Source of the DNA: Streptomyces roseochromogenus subsp. oscitans DS 12.976
Lineage (GTDB): Bacteria > Actinomycetota > Actinomycetes > Streptomycetales > Streptomycetaceae
Direction of reading: 5' to 3'
NCBI RefSeq assembly: GCF_000497445.1
Contig: NZ_CM002285.1
Span: 8,151,685 to 8,193,374 of the forward strand
Length of the DNA: 41,690 bases
Position 1 is the stretch's first letter. Every line of letters starts with the position of its first letter. The notes beneath the pieces are model-generated. The model saw nothing but the letters and a program-made list of their open reading frames with translations. It ran no database searches and was not told where the DNA came from. The translations under genes were made by a program, and so were the position numbers. Below are positions 24,106-31,507 of this stretch, piece by piece.

Positions 24106-24582
24106 CTACGCGGCCGGGCCCTTGATCGTCCAGCCCGGGGCCTGCGGGTGGGCCGTGAGGTCCTCGTGACGCACCTCGTCGCCGCACGCCTGGCAGGTGA
24201 CGACCGGGACCAGTTCATGGCCGCAGCTGTGCTCGACGGCCATGGGCAGACCTGCGCCCTTGCGGATGTGGCGGTCGCCCCATTCCTTCAGCGTCATCAG
24301 GACCGGCTCCAGCTCCAGGCCTGCCTGGGTGGCCCGGTACTCGAAACGCTGCGGGCGCTCGCTGTAGACGCGCTTGGTGAGGATCCCGGCGTCCACGAGC
24401 CGGCGCAGTCGCGTGGCCAGGATGTCGCGCGGGGCGCCGATGTTGCGTACGAGCTGGTCGAAGCGGCCGTTGCCCAGGCACACCTCGCGCAGGACGAGCA
24501 GGGAGTACTTCTCGCCGACCAGTGCGAGGGCGTCGGCGATCGAGCAGGGGCGTGGGTCTTGCGCGGACTTCCTTGCGGCCAT
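24106..24582 (-). CDS. HxlR-family regulator with a C-terminal zinc-ribbon-like tail
   Basis: The product is 158 aa. Residues about 10-100 form the HxlR winged helix ('CSIADALALVGEKYSLLVLR', 'FDQLVRNIGAPRDILATRL', 'RFEYRATQAGLELEPVLMTL'). The last 40 residues add two Cys pairs or Cys/His sites ('HSCGHELVPVVTCQACGDEV') that look like a zinc ribbon, a feature of some actinobacterial members. HxlR proteins are dimeric repressors or activators, often sensing aldehydes or redox change. It is divergent from a thiolase gene, its likely target. TAGACT ends seven bases before the ATG and no ribosome site is seen, so it is probably leaderless. Confidence 0.85.
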   Translation of the reverse strand: MAARKSAQDPRPCSIADALALVGEKYSLLVLREVCLGNGRFDQLVRNIGAPRDILATRLRRLVDAGILTKRVYSERPQRFEYRATQAGLELEPVLMTLKEWGDRHIRKGAGLPMAVEHSCGHELVPVVTCQACGDEVRHEDLTAHPQAPGWTIKGPAA

Positions 24583-24589
24583 GGAGGCC

Positions 24590-24653
24590 AGTCTAGAGGA
24601 GGGTTTGATTTCCCAACTCGACGAGCTATCGTGAGTTTGGATTTCCTACTCAC
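24590..24653. promoter_or_regulatory. HxlR/thiolase divergent control region
   Basis: Two related sites, TTTGATTTCCCAACTC (24604-24619) and TTTGGATTTCCTACTC (24636-24651), lie 32 bp apart. A dyad GTGAGT...ACTCAC spans 24631-24653. TTGATT (24605-24610) and TATCGT (24627-24632), 16 bp apart, form a likely thiolase promoter, which the two sites would bracket. TAGACT (minus strand, 24595-24590) is the -10 box of the HxlR gene. Confidence 0.55.
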
Positions 24654-24707
24654 TGGTAGCTGCCGTAGCCCGTTACGGACAGCCAGGCGGCCAAGGAGGC
24701 CGGCGCC

Positions 24708-25877
24708 ATGCGCGACGCAGTGATCGTCGAAGCCGTACGCACCCCCATCGGCAAGGGCAAGCCGAACGGCTCCCTCGCCCACGTCCACCCCGTGCAACTG
24801 CTCGCCCACACCCTGCGCACCCTGGTCGAGCGCTCCGGCGTCGACCCCGCGCTGATCGACGACGTCATCGGCGGCACCGTCGACCAGGTCGGCGAGCAGG
24901 CCATGAACACCACCCGGTACGCCGTCCTCGCCGCCGGCTTCCCCGAGACGGTCCCGGCGACCACCGTGGACCGCCAGTGCGGCTCCTCCCAGCAGGCCGT
25001 GCACTTCGCCGCGCAGGGCGTGATCTCCGGTGCCTACGACCTCGTGATCGCCTGCGGTGTGGAGTCGATGAGCCGGGTGCCGATGTGGTCCAACGTGCCC
25101 GCCGGAAAGGACCCGTTCGGGCCCGGGGTCGCCGAGCGCTACCCCGAGGGCCTGGTCCCGCAGGGGATCAGCGCTGAGCTGATCGCCGCCAAGTGGTCCC
25201 TGACGCGTGCGCGGATGGACGAGTTCGCCGTGTCCTCGCACCACAAGGCCGCCGCGGCGTGGCAGGCCGGGCTCTTCGACGCCGAGGTCGCCCCGCTCGA
25301 CGGCGTCGCCCGCGACGAGAGCGTCCGCCCCGGCAGCACCCCGGAGGTCCTCGCCGGCCTCAAGCCGGCCTACTACGACCCCGGCTTCGGCGAGCGCTTC
25401 CCGCAGATCGAGTGGAACGTCACCGCGGGCAACGCGAGCCCCGTCAACGACGGCGCCTCCGCCGTCCTGATCACCTCCAGCGAGACCGCGGCCCGCCTGG
25501 GCCTGCGCCCGCTCGCCCGGCTGCACAGCTTCGCCGTCACCGGCTCCGACCCGCTGCTGATGCTCACCGGGGTCGTCCCGGCGACCGAGAAGGTGCTGCA
25601 CAAGGCCGGTCTGAGCGTGGCCGACATCGACCTCTTCGAGGTCAACGAGGCCTTCGCCAGCGTGGTTCTCGCCTGGCAGCAGGAGACCGGCGCCGACCTC
25701 GCCAAGGTCAATGTGCACGGCGGCGCCATCGCCCTCGGTCACCCGCTCGGCGCCAGCGGCACCCGGCTGACCACGACCCTGGTCCACGCGATGCGCGAGC
25801 GCGGTGCTCGCTACGCCTTGCAGACGATGTGCGAGGCGGGCGGACTGGCCAACGCGATGATCCTGGAAGGTGTCTGA
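24708..25877 (+). CDS. Acetyl-CoA acyltransferase (thiolase)
   Basis: The product is 389 aa, the normal length. Catalytic residues are C91 in 'DRQCGSSQQ', H345 in 'ALGHPLGASG' and C375 in 'TMCEAGGLANA'. It cleaves 3-ketoacyl-CoA to acetyl-CoA and a shortened acyl-CoA, or runs in reverse. The sequence is closer to the degradative and steroid-type actinobacterial thiolases than to short biosynthetic ones, judged by motif only. A perfect AAGGAGG lies eight bases before the ATG at 24708. No hydratase or dehydrogenase gene is adjacent, so it works alone under the divergent HxlR regulator. Its stop is three bases from the convergent TVP38 gene. Confidence 0.9.
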   Translation: MRDAVIVEAVRTPIGKGKPNGSLAHVHPVQLLAHTLRTLVERSGVDPALIDDVIGGTVDQVGEQAMNTTRYAVLAAGFPETVPATTVDRQCGSSQQAVHFAAQGVISGAYDLVIACGVESMSRVPMWSNVPAGKDPFGPGVAERYPEGLVPQGISAELIAAKWSLTRARMDEFAVSSHHKAAAAWQAGLFDAEVAPLDGVARDESVRPGSTPEVLAGLKPAYYDPGFGERFPQIEWNVTAGNASPVNDGASAVLITSSETAARLGLRPLARLHSFAVTGSDPLLMLTGVVPATEKVLHKAGLSVADIDLFEVNEAFASVVLAWQQETGADLAKVNVHGGAIALGHPLGASGTRLTTTLVHAMRERGARYALQTMCEAGGLANAMILEGV

Positions 25878-25880
25878 CCT

Positions 25881-26654
25881 CTACCGGCCGCGTAGATGGT
25901 GGCGCTTGCGCCAGGCCACCACCGTGCCCAGCAGCGCCGGTACGGCGATGCCGGCCATCGCGATCAGGAAGGCGGGGGACGTCGGCGCCGAGGCACGGGC
26001 GCCGGCGACCGCGTAGGCCGCGGTGTTCGGCACCGACCCCACGGCCGTGGCCAGCAGGAACGGCCGCCAGCGCATCCGGGAGACGGCCGCGCAGTAATTC
26101 GCCGCCCAGAACGGCACGCCCGGAAAGAGCCGGGCCGCCAGCATGGACCGGAACCCGTGCCGGCTCAGCTGCGCGTCGGCCGCCTTCAGCCAGCGGCCCC
26201 GCAGCAGCGGGCGCAGCGCGTCCTGCCCGAGCATCCGGCCGAGCCCGAACGCCACGCCCGCCCCGAGCACCGTGCCCGCCAGCGAGGCCACGAGCCCCAG
26301 CTGCGAGCCGAACAGCGCGCCCGCGGCCAGGTTGAGCAAGGGCCGCGGCACGAACGCCACCGTGCACAGTCCGTACGCCACCGCGAACACCACGGTCGCC
26401 GCGGCCCCGCCGAGCTGCGGCGGCCAGCCGTGGGTCAGCAGCCGCTGCGGCTCGAAGACCAGCACGCCCGCGGCGGCACCGGCCAGCAGGGCGAGGAGCA
26501 GCGAGAGCCGGGCGTAGGGAGACCGCGCCGCGCGCGTGCAGCGGGCGGCGAACCCCGCGCCCGTCAGGGACGACGCGGGTACGGCACACTCCGTGGCGGC
26601 GACCCGGGGAGGGGCCGTGACGGTGCCCCCAGAGCGGTTGGTGGCATCGGGCAT
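25881..26654 (-). CDS. TVP38/TMEM64 (VTT-domain) membrane protein
   Basis: The product is 257 aa with about six membrane helices. The VTT/SNARE-associated core is seen in 'YGLCTVAFVPRPLLNLAAGA', 'LFGSQLGLVASLAGTVLGAG' and 'SMLAARLFPGVPFWAANYCA'. Members of the DedA-related superfamily act in lipid transport or membrane homeostasis; the exact role here is unknown. The N-terminal 45 residues are hydrophilic. TAGTGT ends six bases before the ATG at 26654 and there is no ribosome site, so it is probably leaderless. It converges with the thiolase gene. Confidence 0.85.
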   Translation of the reverse strand: MPDATNRSGGTVTAPPRVAATECAVPASSLTGAGFAARCTRAARSPYARLSLLLALLAGAAAGVLVFEPQRLLTHGWPPQLGGAAATVVFAVAYGLCTVAFVPRPLLNLAAGALFGSQLGLVASLAGTVLGAGVAFGLGRMLGQDALRPLLRGRWLKAADAQLSRHGFRSMLAARLFPGVPFWAANYCAAVSRMRWRPFLLATAVGSVPNTAAYAVAGARASAPTSPAFLIAMAGIAVPALLGTVVAWRKRHHLRGR

Positions 26655-26704
26655 CGGGTGACACTAACCCACGCGCGCCGGTGATCGCCGCCAAGGGTGT
26701 CCCG

Positions 26705-27853
26705 TCACGCGGCGAGCGCGTGCCCGGGGTGCAGGACGACCTTGGTGTAGCCCTCGATCCGCTTGTCGAACTTCTCGTACGCCAGCGGTGCCTGGTCCAG
26801 CGGCAGCTCGTGGGAGACCACGAAACTGGGCTTGGCCCGCCCGGCGATGATCAGGTCGCGCAGCTGGCGGTTGTACCGCTTGACGTTGCACTGACCGGTG
26901 CCCATCTGCTGGCCCTTCTCGAACATCCGGCCGATGGAGACGAGCAGTTGGCCGTGCTTGGCGTGCTCGTCGGGACCGCCCGGGTCCGAGGGCACGTAAA
27001 GACCCGGTACGCCGAGCATGCCCGTCGGCCGTACCGTCTCGACCAGTTCGTTGAGGACGATGGCGGGTTCCTCGTGGCTGGCGTCGTGCGCCTGGGCCTG
27101 GTAGCCGACCGCGTCGACGCCCTTGTCGGTTCCCTCACCTCCGGTCTGTTCCTTGATCTGCGCCGCCGGGTCGCCCTTGGTGAAGTCGATCGGGATGGCT
27201 CCGATCTCCGCGGCCTTGGCGAGCCGCTCGGGCACCCGGTCGACGGAGAACACCTTCGCCGCGCCACGCAGCAGCGCCGAGTAGGCGGCCATCAGACCCA
27301 CCGGTCCGGCGCCGAAGACGACCACGCTCTCACCGGGGGACACCTGGGCGAGTTCGCAACCGTGGTAGCCGGTCGGGAAGATGTCGGCGAGCAGCACGAA
27401 ATCGGTCTCCAAGTCGGCTGGAGGCAGCTTCAAGCAGTTGAAGTCGGCGAACGGCACCCGCAGCAGCTCGGCCTGGCCGCCCGTGTACGGGCCCATCGCC
27501 ACATAGCCGTAGGCTCCGCCGGCGAATCCGGGATTGACCGTCAGACAGAAGCCGGTCTTTCCCACGAGACAGTTCTTGCAGAATCCGCAGGCCACGTTGA
27601 AGGGCATCACGACGCGGTCACCCTTGGCCAGGGAGGTCACGCCGCTGCCGACCTCCTCGACGATGCCGAGGTTCTCGTGTCCGAAGACGATGCCCGACTC
27701 GGCCGCGGTGCGGCCCTCGTACATGTGCAGGTCCGAGCCGCATATGGCGGTCGACGTGACGCGTACGAGCACATCGTTGGGGTGCTGGATCCGAGGATCC
27801 TGGACGTCCTTCACGACCACACTGAAAGGCTCTTCGTAGACAACGGCTTTCAC
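26705..27853 (-). CDS. Zinc-dependent alcohol dehydrogenase, glutathione-independent formaldehyde dehydrogenase type
   Basis: The product is 382 aa. I chose the GTG at 27853 because GGAGGTG lies eight bases upstream; the GTG at 27862 would sit on that ribosome site. Catalytic zinc ligands are in 'CGSDLHMYEG' and 'GHENLG'; the structural zinc site is 'CGFCKNCLVGKTGFC'. The NAD site is 'VVVFGAGPVGLMAA' near residue 175. The insertion 'GYQAQAHDASHEEPAIVLNE' is typical of the glutathione-independent formaldehyde dehydrogenase subgroup, which oxidises or dismutates aldehydes with tightly bound NAD. Its true substrate is not certain. It is divergent from the AlkD-type gene by 224 bp. Confidence 0.87.
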   Translation of the reverse strand: MKAVVYEEPFSVVVKDVQDPRIQHPNDVLVRVTSTAICGSDLHMYEGRTAAESGIVFGHENLGIVEEVGSGVTSLAKGDRVVMPFNVACGFCKNCLVGKTGFCLTVNPGFAGGAYGYVAMGPYTGGQAELLRVPFADFNCLKLPPADLETDFVLLADIFPTGYHGCELAQVSPGESVVVFGAGPVGLMAAYSALLRGAAKVFSVDRVPERLAKAAEIGAIPIDFTKGDPAAQIKEQTGGEGTDKGVDAVGYQAQAHDASHEEPAIVLNELVETVRPTGMLGVPGLYVPSDPGGPDEHAKHGQLLVSIGRMFEKGQQMGTGQCNVKRYNRQLRDLIIAGRAKPSFVVSHELPLDQAPLAYEKFDKRIEGYTKVVLHPGHALAA

Positions 27854-28058
27854 CTGTGTCACCTCCGCGTCCAGCGTTGGACGACGGCGGCACGGAGGGG
27901 CCGCTGCGGAGGGGACGCACACGAAGGCGCGGGCCCTCGGACTGCGCCGTGGCCCCATGCGCCCGCATCACCGCCGGTACTTCCAGGTAACGCCGGTACG
28001 GAAGGGGTTGCAAGCCCCGTCGGGCGGTGGCGACGCGCTGTGGCGGGCGTCCGGCTTG

Positions 28059-28072
28059 CGAACGTATATTCG
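28059..28072 (+). promoter_or_regulatory. LexA-like box over the -10 of the alkD-type gene
   Basis: CGAACGTATATTCG matches the actinobacterial SOS box CGAAC-N4-GTTCG at nine of ten fixed positions. TATATT inside it (28065-28070) fits a -10 box and ends seven bases before the ATG at 28078, so LexA binding would block a leaderless promoter. No ribosome site is present. Confidence 0.6.
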
Positions 28073-28077
28073 ACATC

Positions 28078-28812
28078 ATGGTTCGTCTCATGGCCGTCCC
28101 CGGCGCGACCCCGCCGGACGTGCCGCGCAGTGCGCTCGCCGACACCGTGCTGGAACGGGTGACGGCCGTGTTCCCGCCCGCCGCCGACCCCGACCGGGCC
28201 GGCGCGATGCGGGCGTACATGAAGGACGTGGCGCCCTTCCTCGGCATTCCCACCCCGGAGCGCCGCGCCCTGTCCCGCACCGTCCTCGCGGGCACACCCC
28301 GCCCCGACGAGGCCGACTGCACCGCGATCGCGCTGCGCTGCTGGGCGCTGCCCGAGCGTGAGTACCACTACTTCGCGGTGGACTTCGTGCGCCGGCACGC
28401 GGCCCGCTGCTCCTCCGGCTTCCTGCCGGTGGCCCGGCACCTCGTGTCCACCGTCCCCTGGTGGGACACCGTCGACCTGCTCGCCGCGCACGTGGTCGGG
28501 CGCCTGGTCGCCGCCGACCCCGGGCTCACCGCCGCCATGGACACCTGGATCGGCGACGGCGACCTGTGGGTGGCCCGTACGGCCCTGCTCCACCAGCTGC
28601 CGTACAAGGAACGCACCGACCCCGAGCGGCTGTTCGCCTACTGCCTGCTCCAGTCCGGGCACCCCGCCTTCTTCATCCGCAAGGCGATCGGCTGGGCGCT
28701 GCGCGAGTACGCGAGGACCGACCCCGAGGCCGTACGGGCCTTCCTGGCGCGGGAACGGGGCCGGTTCGCCCCGCTGACCGTGCGGGAGGCGCTGAAGAAC
28801 ATCGGCGCCTGA
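28078..28812 (+). CDS. DNA alkylation repair protein, AlkD type
   Basis: The product is 244 aa, close to the family norm of about 230. It is an all-helical HEAT-like repeat protein. Typical motifs are 'MKDVAPFLGIPTPERRAL' near residue 47, 'WWDTVDLLAAHVVG' near residue 128 with the Asp that AlkD uses for N-glycosidic hydrolysis, and 'HPAFFIRKAIGWALREYA' near residue 196. AlkD excises N3- and N7-alkylated purines from DNA. The start at 28078 appears leaderless under a LexA-like box. An ATG at 28090 is a weaker alternative. The gene precedes tuf3 on the same strand. Confidence 0.88.
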   Translation: MVRLMAVPGATPPDVPRSALADTVLERVTAVFPPAADPDRAGAMRAYMKDVAPFLGIPTPERRALSRTVLAGTPRPDEADCTAIALRCWALPEREYHYFAVDFVRRHAARCSSGFLPVARHLVSTVPWWDTVDLLAAHVVGRLVAADPGLTAAMDTWIGDGDLWVARTALLHQLPYKERTDPERLFAYCLLQSGHPAFFIRKAIGWALREYARTDPEAVRAFLARERGRFAPLTVREALKNIGA

Positions 28813-28875
28813 ACCCGGCCCGGATCGCCTGCCGCGGCCCAACTCGCTTACCGCGAAAAATCATTCGACTCCGGA

Positions 28876-29060
28876 CATGCCCTCCACGATGATCGAGGGC
28901 ATGTTCCGGTACGCCTTCCTCCTCGCAGCATCCGCCGTCGCGGATGCGCCGAAGGCTGCCGTCCCGCTCCTCGTGGCTGCCGTCGACGGCGCCCGAAGCT
29001 GACCCTCTCCGGAACGTCCGGCGGACCCCGCAGGGGAGGGCCGGCCAGTCCTCGGGGTCC
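28876..29060 (+). promoter_or_regulatory. Hairpin-rich leader of tuf3
   Basis: A 9-bp stem CATGCCCTC (28876-28884) pairs with 28895-28903 and extends outward with one bulge. A second stem GGACCCCG (29023-29030) pairs with 29053-29060 around 22 bases and is followed by CGCGTTTCCTT, so it resembles a terminator or attenuator. Between them a 41-codon frame (28877-29002, starting [10 protein letters not shown]) is open but has no ribosome site. The first hairpin may end the alkD transcript instead. Confidence 0.45.
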
Positions 29061-29100
29061 CGCGTTTCCTTCCACGGCTGAGAGGCTTCGAGGTACAGCC

Positions 29101-30276
29101 ATGTCCAAAACGGCCTACGTGCGCACCAAGCCGCACCTGAACATCGGCACCATGGGTCACGTCGACCACGGCAAGACCACCCTGACCGCCGCCATCACCA
29201 AGGTCCTCGCCGAGCGCGGCACCGGCACGTTCGTGCCGTTCGACCGCATCGACCGGGCCCCGGAGGAGGCCGCCCGAGGCATCACCATCAACATCGCGCA
29301 CGTCGAGTACGAGACCGACACCCGGCACTACGCCCACGTGGACATGCCGGGCCACGCCGACTACGTCAAGAACATGGTCACCGGAGCCGCGCAGCTCGAC
29401 GGGGCGATCCTCGTCGTCTCCGCGCTCGACGGGATCATGCCGCAGACCGCCGAACACGTACTGCTCGCGCGGCAGGTGGGCGTGGACCACATCGTCGTCG
29501 CCCTCAACAAGGCCGACGGCACGGACGACGAGGAGCTCATCGACCTCGTCGAGCTGGAGGTCCGCGACCTGCTCACCGCCCAGGGCTACCCGGGCGACTC
29601 CGTACCGGTCGTACGGGTCTCGGGCCTCCGGGCGCTGGAGGGCGACCCGCGCTGGACGGCGTCCATCGAGGCGCTGCTCGACGCGGTGGACACGTATGTG
29701 CCCATGCCGGAGCGGTACCTGGACGCGCCGTTCCTGTTGTCTGTCGAGAACGTGCTCACCATCACCGGGCGGGGGACCGTCGTCACCGGGGCCGTCGAAC
29801 GTGGCACGGTCCGGGTCGGTGACCGGGTCGAGGTGCTCGGCGCGGGGGTCGAGACGGTCGTCACCGGCGTCGAGACCTTCGGCAAGCCGATGGAGGAGGC
29901 GCAGGCCGGGGACAACGTGGCGCTGCTGCTGCGGGGCGTCCCGAGGGATGCGGTCCGCCGCGGGCATGTCGTGGCCGCGCCCGGCAGCGTGGTGCCGCGT
30001 CGGAGGTTCACCGCGCAGGTGTACGTGCTCTCCGCGCGGGAGGGCGGTCGTACGACGCCGGTCGCGACCGGGTACCGGCCGCAGTTCTACATCCGTACGG
30101 CGGATGTGGTGGGGGACGTCGACCTCGGTTCGGCGGGCGTGGCCCGGCCTGGCGAGACCGTGGAGATGTGTGTCGAGCTGGGACGGGAGGTTCCCTTGGA
30201 GCCCGGGCTGGGGTTCGCCATCCGTGAGGGTGGGCGGACCGTCGGCGCGGGCACCATTCACTCCGTCGGTTCGTAG
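29101..30276 (+). CDS. tuf3: Elongation factor Tu paralogue, EF-Tu3
   Basis: The product is 391 aa. EF-Tu carries aminoacyl-tRNA to the ribosome as a GTP complex. All G motifs are present: 'GHVDHGKTT' (19-27), 'RGITI', 'DMPGH' (81-85), 'NKAD' (136-139) and 'SGL'. Differences from standard EF-Tu include Met for Cys in DCPGH, Ala for Cys in NKCD and a C-terminus ending 'IHSVGS'. Positions equal to E. coli Tyr160, Arg230 and Gly275 are Gln161, Ala231 and Ala274; changes there in E. coli give resistance to EF-Tu antibiotics. These features match the third Streptomyces EF-Tu, reported as dispensable and under positive stringent control. GAGG precedes the ATG. Confidence 0.93.
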   Translation: MSKTAYVRTKPHLNIGTMGHVDHGKTTLTAAITKVLAERGTGTFVPFDRIDRAPEEAARGITINIAHVEYETDTRHYAHVDMPGHADYVKNMVTGAAQLDGAILVVSALDGIMPQTAEHVLLARQVGVDHIVVALNKADGTDDEELIDLVELEVRDLLTAQGYPGDSVPVVRVSGLRALEGDPRWTASIEALLDAVDTYVPMPERYLDAPFLLSVENVLTITGRGTVVTGAVERGTVRVGDRVEVLGAGVETVVTGVETFGKPMEEAQAGDNVALLLRGVPRDAVRRGHVVAAPGSVVPRRRFTAQVYVLSAREGGRTTPVATGYRPQFYIRTADVVGDVDLGSAGVARPGETVEMCVELGREVPLEPGLGFAIREGGRTVGAGTIHSVGS

Positions 30277-30298
30277 GGGCTGAGGTGCGCGGGGGACC

Positions 30299-30364
30299 GC
30301 GGGCTCGTCGTGGCTGGTCGCGCCCACGCGGCGGTAGCCGCATATCGATGCAGCCCCGCGCCCT
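30299..30364 (-). repeat. Dispersed GC-rich intergenic repeat, copy E (long form)
   Basis: The ends match the short repeat (GTGGCTGGTCGCGC and CCCCGCGCCCT). Between them the short form's AGTT is replaced by about 30 bases that include CACGCGGCGGTAGCCGC and ATATCGATGCAG, with a small hairpin GCGGC-GGTA-GCCGC. I recall this long form as common in Streptomyces. It lies 23 bp after tuf3. Confidence 0.65.
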
Positions 30365-30415
30365 CGGACAGGTCCCCGCATCCGGCGTTTGCGGACTCCT
30401 GGTGACAATGGTGTC

Positions 30416-31261
30416 GTGAGTGAAGCCAGACCTGTCATCCGCACCACCGACCATGGGACCGCCAAGCTGATGCCCGATGTGGATCGGGAGCGAGCCTGGC
30501 TGCTCACCGTCGACGGGGCGCCGCAGTCGTATGTGGATCTGGACGAGCCGACACATCTGGAGTTCGAGTACGCGCGGCGGCTCGGGTATGTGCTGGATGC
30601 CGTGGCCGAGGCCGGGCGGGCGCTGGACGTGGTGCACCTCGGGGGAGGGGCGCTGACGCTCCCGCGGTACGTGGCGGCCACCCGGCCCGGCTCACGGCAG
30701 GATGTCGTCGAGGCCGACGCGGGGCTGCTGGAGCTGGTGGTCGAGCATCTGCCGCTGCCGGCGGGCTCGGGTGTCGCGCTGCACGCCGCCGATGCCCGGG
30801 CCTGGCTGGAGGCCGCGGCGGATGACTCTGCCGACGTGGTGATCGGGGACGTGTTCGGGGGATCCCGGGTGCCGGCACATCTGACCACGCTCGCCTACGC
30901 CCGTGAGGCCGAGCGGGTGCTGCGTCCCGGCGGGGTCTATCTGGCCAACCTCGCCGACGCGGCGCCGTTCGGCTTTCTGCGCTCCCAACTGGCCACATTC
31001 GCCGAGTACTTCGCGGAGCTGGTGCTGATCGCCGAGCCGGGTGTGCTGCGCGGCCGGCGGTTCGGGAACGCGGTGCTCGTCGCCTCGCACCGGCCTGTCG
31101 ACATCGCCGTGGTGGCTCGTCGTGCCGCGGCGGACGTGTTTCCGGCGCGGGTCGAGCACGGGGTGGCGGTGCGGGAGTTCATCGGTGGTGCGTGCCCTGT
31201 GGGGGATGCCGATGCTGTGCCGTCACCGGAGCCCCCCGACGGGGCGTTCGGCATCGGTTGA
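30416..31261 (+). CDS. Spermidine-synthase-like methyltransferase-fold protein
   Basis: The product is 281 aa from a GTG at 30416. GACAAT (30404-30409) ends six bases before it and there is no ribosome site, so a leaderless transcript is likely. The AdoMet-type fold is clear: 'ALDVVHLGGGALTLPRYVAA' near residue 63, 'VVEADAGLLELVVEHL' and 'SADVVIGDVFGGSRVPAHLT'. It belongs to the stand-alone spermidine-synthase-like group common in actinobacteria, which lacks proof of polyamine synthesis. Its C-terminal ~57 codons are tandemly duplicated after the stop (31320-31466). It converges with the MFS gene. Confidence 0.82.
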   Translation: MSEARPVIRTTDHGTAKLMPDVDRERAWLLTVDGAPQSYVDLDEPTHLEFEYARRLGYVLDAVAEAGRALDVVHLGGGALTLPRYVAATRPGSRQDVVEADAGLLELVVEHLPLPAGSGVALHAADARAWLEAAADDSADVVIGDVFGGSRVPAHLTTLAYAREAERVLRPGGVYLANLADAAPFGFLRSQLATFAEYFAELVLIAEPGVLRGRRFGNAVLVASHRPVDIAVVARRAAADVFPARVEHGVAVREFIGGACPVGDADAVPSPEPPDGAFGIG

Positions 31262-31507
31262 CGCGGCCTTGGGGGCGGCGATCGGTTGGGTGTGGTGGGG
31301 CCGGTGTGGACGTGCGCGTCGGCCTGTCGACTTCGCCGTGGTGGCTCGTCGTGCCGCGGCGGACGCGTTTCCGGTGCGGGAGTTCATCGGTGGTGCGTGC
31401 CCTGTGGGGGATGCCGGCGCTGTGCCGTCACCGGAGCCCCTCGACGGGGCGTTCGGCATCGGTTGACGCGGCCTTGGGGGCGGCGATCGGCTGGGTGCGG
31501 CGGGGCA
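31091..31507. repeat. Tandem duplication of the convergent 3' ends of two genes
   Basis: Copy 1 (31091-about 31302) and copy 2 (31320-about 31507) align over their length with about eight substitutions and one in-frame 24-bp deletion in copy 2. Copy 1 carries the real end of the spermidine-synthase-like gene and, on the other strand, an unused MFS tail. Copy 2 carries an orphan synthase tail and the real MFS C-terminus. Confidence 0.85.

Noticed and set aside
28877..29002. A 41-codon leader peptide before tuf3.
   Set aside because: No ribosome site and no recognisable composition; kept only as part of the leader finding.
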